A stretch of DNA of 64,000 bases. It comes from Dokdonella_A soli (lineage in GTDB: Bacteria > Pseudomonadota > Gammaproteobacteria > Xanthomonadales > Rhodanobacteraceae). How positions within the stretch are numbered: position 1 is the stretch's first letter; the number at the start of each line of letters is the position of its first letter. A model generated the notes under the pieces. That model did not search any database. It saw nothing but the letters and a program-made list of their open reading frames with translations, and was not told where the DNA came from. Below are positions 60,382 to 64,000 of the stretch, in pieces. A program made the position numbers and the translations under genes. The stretch spans positions 1 through 64,000 of the forward strand of contig NZ_BAAAEU010000027.1 in the NCBI RefSeq assembly GCF_039523175.1. Reading direction: 5' to 3'.

Positions 60382-60581
60382 GGACGGTATCCTGGACGCG
60401 AAGGCCGCAAGTATAACGGGCCGGCGCGAGAAGCCGACGCGCGCGGGGCGCGTCCGAAAACGCTGACAAAGCGTCGCACCCCATGCGGACGCGGCGCAGC
60501 GGCGAGGGGACGCGCAGGTCGTACCGGTCGCGGTGTATCCTGCGCGCCATTCGTCGAAATTCACGGCAGAGGAATCCGTTC

Positions 60582-61106
60582 ATGGCACGTGGCGTCAACA
60601 AAGTCATCCTGGTCGGCAATCTGGGCGCCGACCCCGAAACGCGCTACACCGCGAACGGCGGCGCGATCACGAACATCCGTCTGGCGACCTCCGAGAACTG
60701 GAAGGACAAGCAGACCGGTGAGAACCAGGAGCGCACCGAGTGGCACCGCGTCGTGCTGTTCGGCAAGCTCGGCGAGATCGCCGGCGAGTACCTGAAGAAG
60801 GGCCGGCAGGTCTACATCGAAGGCTCGCTGCGCACGAACAAGTACACCGACAAGGAAGGCATCGAGCGCTACACGACCGACATCGTGGCGAACGAGATGC
60901 AGATGCTCGGTGGCCCGGGCGGTGGCGGTGAGGGCGGCGGTAGCTACGGCGGTGGTGGAGGAGGCGGTGGCGGTGGCGGAGGTTACAGCCGCGATCGCGG
61001 CGAGCGTTCCGAGCGCGGTCCTTCGCGTGCGCCACAGTCCGCATCGCGACCGGCATCCGCGCCACCTCCGTCGGATGGGTTCGAGGACGACGACATTCCG
61101 TTCTAG
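60582..61106 (+). CDS. ssb: Single-stranded DNA-binding protein
   Basis: 174 residues from ATG 60582 (GAGGA eight bases upstream). OB fold: ARGVNKVILVGNLGADPETR, ITNIRLATSENWKDKQTGEN, TEWHRVVLFGKLGEIAGEYL and GRQVYIEGSLRTNKYTDKEG. A glycine-rich linker (about 107-135, with a run of 12 Gly) leads to the acidic end FEDDDIPF that recruits repair and replication partners. It forms tetramers on ssDNA. Length and end are typical of gammaproteobacterial SSB. Followed directly by a terminator that overlaps the stop. Confidence 0.97.
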   Translation: MARGVNKVILVGNLGADPETRYTANGGAITNIRLATSENWKDKQTGENQERTEWHRVVLFGKLGEIAGEYLKKGRQVYIEGSLRTNKYTDKEGIERYTTDIVANEMQMLGGPGGGGEGGGSYGGGGGGGGGGGGYSRDRGERSERGPSRAPQSASRPASAPPPSDGFEDDDIPF

Positions 61107-61123
61107 CGCGAATCGCGCTTTTT
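61105..61123 (+). terminator. Intrinsic terminator of ssb
   Basis: AGCGCG / CGCGCT stem with loop AAT, then TTTTT. The stem begins within the TAG stop codon of ssb. Short but with a clear T-run. Confidence 0.75.
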
Positions 61124-61671
61124 GATTTAAACAAAAGAGCAATTCGTCTTCTGTATCAGATGGTTAGCGCATTGCGCCCAGAGTTGATCTGGGCGCCGTT
61201 TTGCTTCTTGGCTCGCACCATCGGACGTTGTCAAATTCGCTTCAGCGCAACGACGCGGAGCGAAGGTCTCGCATGGGCACGAGGGGTTGGGCTGGCAGAT
61301 ACGCACTATTGGAAAGTGGCGAGCGCTTACCTCTTTATAGTCAGGGGTCGGTTGGGCCTTCCTGATCTGTCCGCACTATCGTATGCGCTCTCGATGCTGC
61401 GAGCTCGAGGAAAAGCAGCAAACACCATCGCATCGAAGTCTCAGAGCGATAGGGCGGGGACTGGAGTTTCTGGAACATCGGTCCGTTGATCTCATCGAGC
61501 GAATCGCGTCGACGACGTATCTCTCGCGCGAAGAGCTCAGGCATTCGCGCACACCTGCCGGCAGCGCTGGGATGAACATGCCGTTTGCTCTTCCGACGCC
61601 TATAGCGGACATTTCGAATCTGGCATGTAAGCATGACGACAGAATGTGCACATGTTGCACATATCCTGGTG
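61124..61671. other. Gene-poor region of mixed composition
   Basis: About 550 nt between the ssb terminator and the 3' end of the Lnt-like gene, visibly less GC-rich than neighbours. A GCGCCCAGAG/CTCTGGGCGC-type hairpin is seen near 61178-61198. The open frames that run through it on both strands have no family I know and no ribosome-binding sites. A plus-strand stretch (RGLEFLEHRSVDLIERIAST) is helix-like and could be a gene remnant. I support no gene here. Confidence 0.5.
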
Positions 61672-63111
61672 TCAGTTGGCTGCAATCTGCATTGACGTGC
61701 TGCGTGGCAGGAAGGCCAGCACCAGCCATGCCGCCAGAGCGATCAAGTCGAGCCACGCGAACCAGTCACCCCAGCTCGCGTATAGCGTGCGCGTCTCGCG
61801 TAGCGGTAGATTGCCCACCAATTCGGCGTCACTTCGTTCGCTGGAGGCTTCTGCCACAACACGGCCGCGGTCATCACTCAGGGTAAGCCGGCCGGCATGG
61901 GCGGCACGCGCGACGGCAAAGCCACTTTCCACGCCGCGCATGATCGCCATGCGGCTGTGCAGCCAGCCATCGACGATGAAATCTGAAGCAGGCACCAACA
62001 GTAGTTGTGCACCACGCGCCGCATAAGCGTTGCCGATATCGTGGAAATCCATGTCCTTGCAGATCGCCAAACCGATGCGCGGTGTGCCCTCAAGCAGGGT
62101 GTAGCCGTCGCCCGGCATGGACTGCTCCAGGCCGACGAGCACATGATGTTTGCTGTACGTGGCGGGTGATATGACGCCAGGCTGGAACACCATCAGCATA
62201 TTGCGCTCCGCCTGCGGATCACCCTTGAAGTCGACGCCGGCGCCTACGATCAGGTCGCGTTGCGTGGCCAACTCGGCGAACGCAGGAATGGTTGCCTCGG
62301 CGGTGGTGAACGATGTCTCGGGAATCAACGTGATTCGAGCGCCGGCCTTCGCGAAGCGGTCGAATGCATCGAGGTAGCGCGCCGCCAGTGCCTGTCCCTC
62401 GGGCCCATTCAGCGCAGCAGCCGTCGGCTTCTGAAGCGATACCAGGCCAGCGTGCATCGTTCCGGTCACCGGTGCCTGAAGTCGCCAGCCACCATATGCG
62501 ACGGCACCGATGATCATTAGCGCCGCAAGCGCCATCGCCGCAATTCGATCGCCTCTCACGGCCTGCGGTGCTGCCTGCACCGCGACAGCGGCTGGCAACA
62601 GGACCACGAGGAAGCCAATCCCCCAGATTCCCGTGATGGCGGCCAACTGGACAATGGCAAGCGCGTCCATTTGTGTATAGCTGATATTGAAGAACGTGGC
62701 ATGGGGCGAGAGCAGACTGTTGACGTATTCGGCAGCAACCCATGTTGTCGGTACCGCCAGTGCGGCTGCCAGCGCATGGCCACGTATCAGCAATCGCCGG
62801 AACAGCAATACGCATAGCGTCAGCATCACGCCGGACAGACAGATGGCGTACAGGGTCACGGGTACCGGCAGGCCAATGTACGTGTGCATGTAGGTCAGGA
62901 TGTTGAACCCGCCGGCGGTATACGCCAGGAAGGCCGCCAATGCTGCCCAGTGCGCGCGGACCCGGGGCGCGAGCCACAGTACCGGCAAAGGCGAGAGCCA
63001 TGTCAGCCACCACTGCGGATACAGGCCGCTGCCGAACCACCAGCAAATGGCGGACAGCGCGGTCGCGGCCAACCAAGCTGGCAGCGCAGAACCATCACGT
63101 TTTGATGCCAT
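61672..63111 (-). CDS. Apolipoprotein N-acyltransferase-like membrane nitrilase
   Basis: 479 residues. Six or more N-terminal helices (for example LAATALSAICWWFGSGLYPQ, LPVPVTLYAICLSGVMLTLC, TGIWGIGFLVVLLPAAVAVQ), then an extracytoplasmic CN-hydrolase domain with Glu in LIPETSF, Lys in YSKHHVLVGLEQ and Cys in LAICKDMDFHD, and a last helix (WLDLIALAAWLVLAFLP). This is the Lnt layout, but it is divergent and sits with a TetR regulator, so it is probably a specialised paralogue rather than the housekeeping Lnt. Lnt-type enzymes acylate lipoprotein N-termini from phospholipid. The start overlaps the TetR stop by 17 nt, so the two are co-transcribed. Confidence 0.88.
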   Translation of the reverse strand: MASKRDGSALPAWLAATALSAICWWFGSGLYPQWWLTWLSPLPVLWLAPRVRAHWAALAAFLAYTAGGFNILTYMHTYIGLPVPVTLYAICLSGVMLTLCVLLFRRLLIRGHALAAALAVPTTWVAAEYVNSLLSPHATFFNISYTQMDALAIVQLAAITGIWGIGFLVVLLPAAVAVQAAPQAVRGDRIAAMALAALMIIGAVAYGGWRLQAPVTGTMHAGLVSLQKPTAAALNGPEGQALAARYLDAFDRFAKAGARITLIPETSFTTAEATIPAFAELATQRDLIVGAGVDFKGDPQAERNMLMVFQPGVISPATYSKHHVLVGLEQSMPGDGYTLLEGTPRIGLAICKDMDFHDIGNAYAARGAQLLLVPASDFIVDGWLHSRMAIMRGVESGFAVARAAHAGRLTLSDDRGRVVAEASSERSDAELVGNLPLRETRTLYASWGDWFAWLDLIALAAWLVLAFLPRSTSMQIAAN

Positions 63112-63676
63112 CGAGCAATCTCCTCAATGATTGTAGGTAGAAGACGCGAAACTGCGCCTCGTCATAGCTGAAACGCCCGGCGCGGTAGAGGGCGATCAGG
63201 CCGTGCTGGTGCGCCCATATCGTCATCGTGACGTCGTGCGGATCGTCTGGTTTCAGCACGCCCCGGGCCATGCCTTCGATTACCGCGTCGAGCGCGACAT
63301 TGAAGGTCGGCGACCGACCCGCGCGAAAATCCTCGGGATAACGTCGCGCATCGTCGCGACGCACGGAAAAGGCGTGATCGAATAGATGCGGATGCGTCAG
63401 CGCGTAGTCCAGGTAGGGCTCCAGCAAAGCCATCAGTCGCTTGAGCACGTCCGGGTTCCGTGAGCGCGATTCCCATTCATGCGCGACCCCGTTGAAACTG
63501 TCGTCGGAGAGCTTCTTCAGTAACGCATCCCGGTTTGGGAAATGGCGATAGATCGCCATTGGCGTTATACCCACAGCATCGGCTACGCGCCGCATGGTCA
63601 CGGCATCGGCGCCCTCGCGCTCAAACAATTTGTGCGCGGCCTTAAGGATCTTTTCTGCGGTGGTCAAACGAGTCAT
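63095..63676 (-). CDS. TetR family transcriptional regulator
   Basis: 193 residues from ATG 63676; an alternative ATG at 63739 would place the palindrome inside the gene. N-terminal HTH: TTAEKILKAAHKLFEREGAD, AVTMRRVADAVGITPMAIYRHFPNRDALL. The C-terminal ligand domain (TetR_C-like, LLEPYLDYALTHPHLFDHAF, VIEGMARGVLKPDDPHDVTM) closes the protein. It overlaps the Lnt-like gene downstream by 17 nt. The first base of the start codon is inside a tandem TGTATACA palindrome, so with this start there is no room for a normal ribosome-binding site: a leaderless or very short-leader message is implied. Probable autorepressor; ligand unknown. Confidence 0.88.
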   Translation of the reverse strand: MTRLTTAEKILKAAHKLFEREGADAVTMRRVADAVGITPMAIYRHFPNRDALLKKLSDDSFNGVAHEWESRSRNPDVLKRLMALLEPYLDYALTHPHLFDHAFSVRRDDARRYPEDFRAGRSPTFNVALDAVIEGMARGVLKPDDPHDVTMTIWAHQHGLIALYRAGRFSYDEAQFRVFYLQSLRRLLDGIKT

Positions 63677-63692
63677 GTATACAGTGTATACA
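63676..63692. promoter_or_regulatory. Tandem TGTATACA palindrome, likely TetR operator
   Basis: TGTATACA-G-TGTATACA: two self-complementary 8-mers one base apart, forming a 17-nt perfect palindrome, apart from the central base. It abuts the proposed TetR start codon. The pattern is typical of TetR operators in length and symmetry, and AT-rich against a GC-rich background. Binding by the adjacent regulator is inferred. Confidence 0.7.
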
Positions 63693-64000
63693 GCGTGATC
63701 GCAGCAAGGCAATACCCACTGATGGCCTATCAAGGCCATGCCACCAGAGCATCCTTTGGTGGGAAGCGCTCAAGATCTCTATCCACGGCTACCTCAACCG
63801 CATCCAGTCCAGTCGCCGACTTGATCGCGGCTGGAAATGGCGTGGCCCTGATCAGTCAAGCGCTCGTGGTGGTCGGGTATCTCCAAGTGGTTGTGCACGG
63901 CGCTGATCCATAGGGGGCACAGAGTGCCGCCTGGGGGAGCCGCCGGTTTGCTGCCGTAGCTGGCAAGAAACGTGTGGCTGCCGAGCCCCCGGATCAACTA
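63693..64000. other. Right-edge intergenic region
   Basis: About 300 nt upstream of the TetR gene up to the window edge. A plus-strand stretch ending at 63913 reads SPVADLIAAGNGVALISQAL followed by VVVGYLQVV, which resembles the C-terminal part of a LysR substrate domain, but it is short and has no start. Possibly a gene remnant. Nothing else supported. Confidence 0.4.

Noticed and set aside
61160..61886. Open frames on both strands in the region after ssb
   Set aside because: No ribosome-binding sites, no families, and they overlap one another. A helix-like stretch may be a decayed gene, but I cannot support a gene call.
63717..63913. Possible LysR C-terminal fragment at the right edge
   Set aside because: Similarity is limited to about 30 residues, there is no start, and the window ends. 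Noted only as a possible remnant.

Overview
High-GC (roughly two-thirds G+C) chromosomal segment of a gammaproteobacterium, most likely Xanthomonadales and probably Rhodanobacteraceae (Dokdonella-like). The lineage call rests on a fused aspartate kinase/diaminopimelate decarboxylase, a MurD2-MurL pair for peptidoglycan glutamate, GTAG-type REP doublets, and a secreted protein ending in IFKNGFD. I see no rRNA, tRNA, CRISPR array, integrase or transposase. The assignment is inference from gene content.

Layout. 1-11.6 kb: a co-directional minus-strand block for extracellular hydrolysis. It holds a BNR/Asp-box sialidase-like protein (cut by the window edge), three tandem paralogous S8 subtilases with C-terminal S-layer-homology-like repeats, and a NarL-type response regulator with its NarX/DesK-type histidine kinase. 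Two of the subtilases have terminator-like hairpins behind them. A GGGGAA-type palindromic element recurs about 115-145 nt upstream of the sialidase and of two subtilases. 11.8-19.6 kb: TonB-dependent receptor, RNase T2, SET-domain methyltransferase, an unknown protein, small metabolic and VOC proteins, and a dense patch of dispersed repeats.

19.8-30 kb: an NdvB-like GH17-GT2 glucan synthase, a TVP38 membrane protein, RlmM, a secreted GH44 glycanase, a deaminase, an acyltransferase, an AraC regulator and small secreted proteins. 30-40 kb: LysE exporter, HAD hydrolase, GlnS, DUF3253, DUF2007, GST, EamA permease, glycine-zipper protein, VOC protein, a membrane protein and an EF-G paralogue. 40-49.7 kb: alpha/beta hydrolase, two overlapping proline-rich TonB-like envelope genes (the second frameshifted), a HAD-UbiA fusion, an IorAB-type molybdenum hydroxylase, an APC permease and an NTF2-like protein.

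49.8-55.8 kb: a tightly overlapping operon, lysC-lysA fusion, DUF559 endonuclease, murL, murD2. The first enzyme makes DAP and lysine precursors; MurD2 adds L-Glu to UDP-MurNAc-L-Ala and MurL epimerises it, so the operon covers two peptidoglycan amino-acid steps. Three unrelated dispersed repeats lie inside or at the edges of its last three reading frames and are translated. 55.9-64 kb: MBL hydrolase, YciI protein, cytochrome b561, cytochrome c', dienelactone hydrolase, polyprenyl synthase, SSB, then a TetR regulator with an Lnt-like acyltransferase paralogue whose TetR start codon abuts a perfect tandem palindrome.

Most long open frames antisense to these genes are GC-driven shadows and are omitted. 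Starts were moved inward from the longest frame where a ribosome-binding site, signal peptide or family alignment supported it.
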